From: Pontibacter fetidus | GTDB taxonomy: Bacteria; Bacteroidota; Bacteroidia; Cytophagales; Hymenobacteraceae | Length of the DNA: 64,000 nucleotides | Direction of reading: 5' to 3' | Assembly: GCF_010119545.1 (NCBI RefSeq) | Contig: NZ_JAAEAA010000017.1 | Coordinates: 46,898-110,897, forward strand | Part shown: positions 63,927-64,000 of the stretch, in pieces | How positions within the stretch are numbered: the first letter of the stretch is position 1 | Layout: every line of letters begins with the position of its first letter | Notes under the pieces: generated by a model | What the model was told of the DNA's origin: nothing | Seen by the model: the letters and a program-made list of their open reading frames with translations, nothing else | Database searches by the model: none | Position numbers and translations under genes: made by a program

Positions 63927-64000
63927 CACTCCCAACGCGGCAGCCGGCAGGGCGGGAAAAGAAGCTGAAACGCAAGCCTTTTAGCGGCGTCCTTCCGGGC

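Noticed and set aside
63676..63975. Two overlapping minus-strand frames at the right end
   Set aside because: They cross the tandem promoter region with rRNA-leader character and show no protein features.

Overview
The window looks like a chromosomal segment from a Bacteroidota bacterium of the Cytophagales, most likely Hymenobacteraceae (Pontibacter-like). Supporting signs are Bacteroidota-type -7 boxes (TAnnTTTG), type IX secretion/gliding genes (SprE/PorW, PorP/SprF, a PorE-like protein, type A and type B sorting domains), the families DUF5686, DUF4407 and DUF4136, a single-chain alpha/beta 2-oxoacid dehydrogenase E1, and an F-type ATPase operon that lacks the beta and epsilon genes. The genus is inference. 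No CRISPR array, tRNA, complete rRNA, insertion sequence or prophage was recognised.

Layout. 0-3 kb: start of a probable PBP1A gene and sprE/porW on the minus strand. 3.2-9 kb: ATP synthase operon atpZ, an AtpI-like gene, atpB, E, F, H, A, G, with two intercistronic hairpins. 9-14 kb: PafA-type phosphatase, pyrophosphatase, a UbiA-like membrane protein and the NAD(P)HX repair enzyme. 14-18 kb: DUF5686 outer-membrane protein and PAP2 phosphatase. 17.8-23.5 kb: nuoABC and nuoD, separated by a block of five genes on the opposite strand (an AT-rich J-domain pair, a small membrane protein with an SPFH protein, and a DUF559 endonuclease bracketed by a 49-base inverted repeat). 24-38 kb: stress and metabolic genes (thioredoxin-NHL, DinB, Crp, exonuclease-BRCT, acylphosphatase, serine dehydratase, DUF4407, aminotransferase, LutB, M28 peptidase, IspF), with repeat-rich gaps. 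38-45 kb: M16 peptidase, fused E1, small secreted proteins, YtxJ, OsmC, LipA. 45-54 kb: a type IX adhesin cassette (ice-binding-like/DUF11/PKD adhesin, PorP/SprF, PorE-like) and a TonB-dependent receptor. 54-63 kb: DUF4136 lipoprotein, small secreted protein, GcvP, a saccharopine-dehydrogenase-like enzyme and a 1216-residue ELW-DGT-repeat type IX substrate. 63.5-64 kb: two tandem Bacteroidota promoters of the kind that precede rRNA operons.

Functional links. LipA supplies lipoyl groups used by both the glycine cleavage system (GcvP) and the 2-oxoacid dehydrogenase complex (fused E1). Complex I and ATP synthase genes make up much of the energy metabolism here, with inorganic pyrophosphatase nearby. 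SprE/PorW at the left end is a component of the secretion machine that would export the two large sorted proteins at 45 and 60 kb.

Most unusual features. (1) A short word, TATAGT/ACTATA and its relative TATACT/AGTATA, is scattered in and between genes far above chance; at least eleven copies of the full palindrome AACTATAGTT were found by eye. (2) The gaps hold several families of small palindromic repeats, and one family brackets the DUF559 endonuclease gene. (3) The nuo operon is interrupted by a partly AT-rich, probably acquired block.
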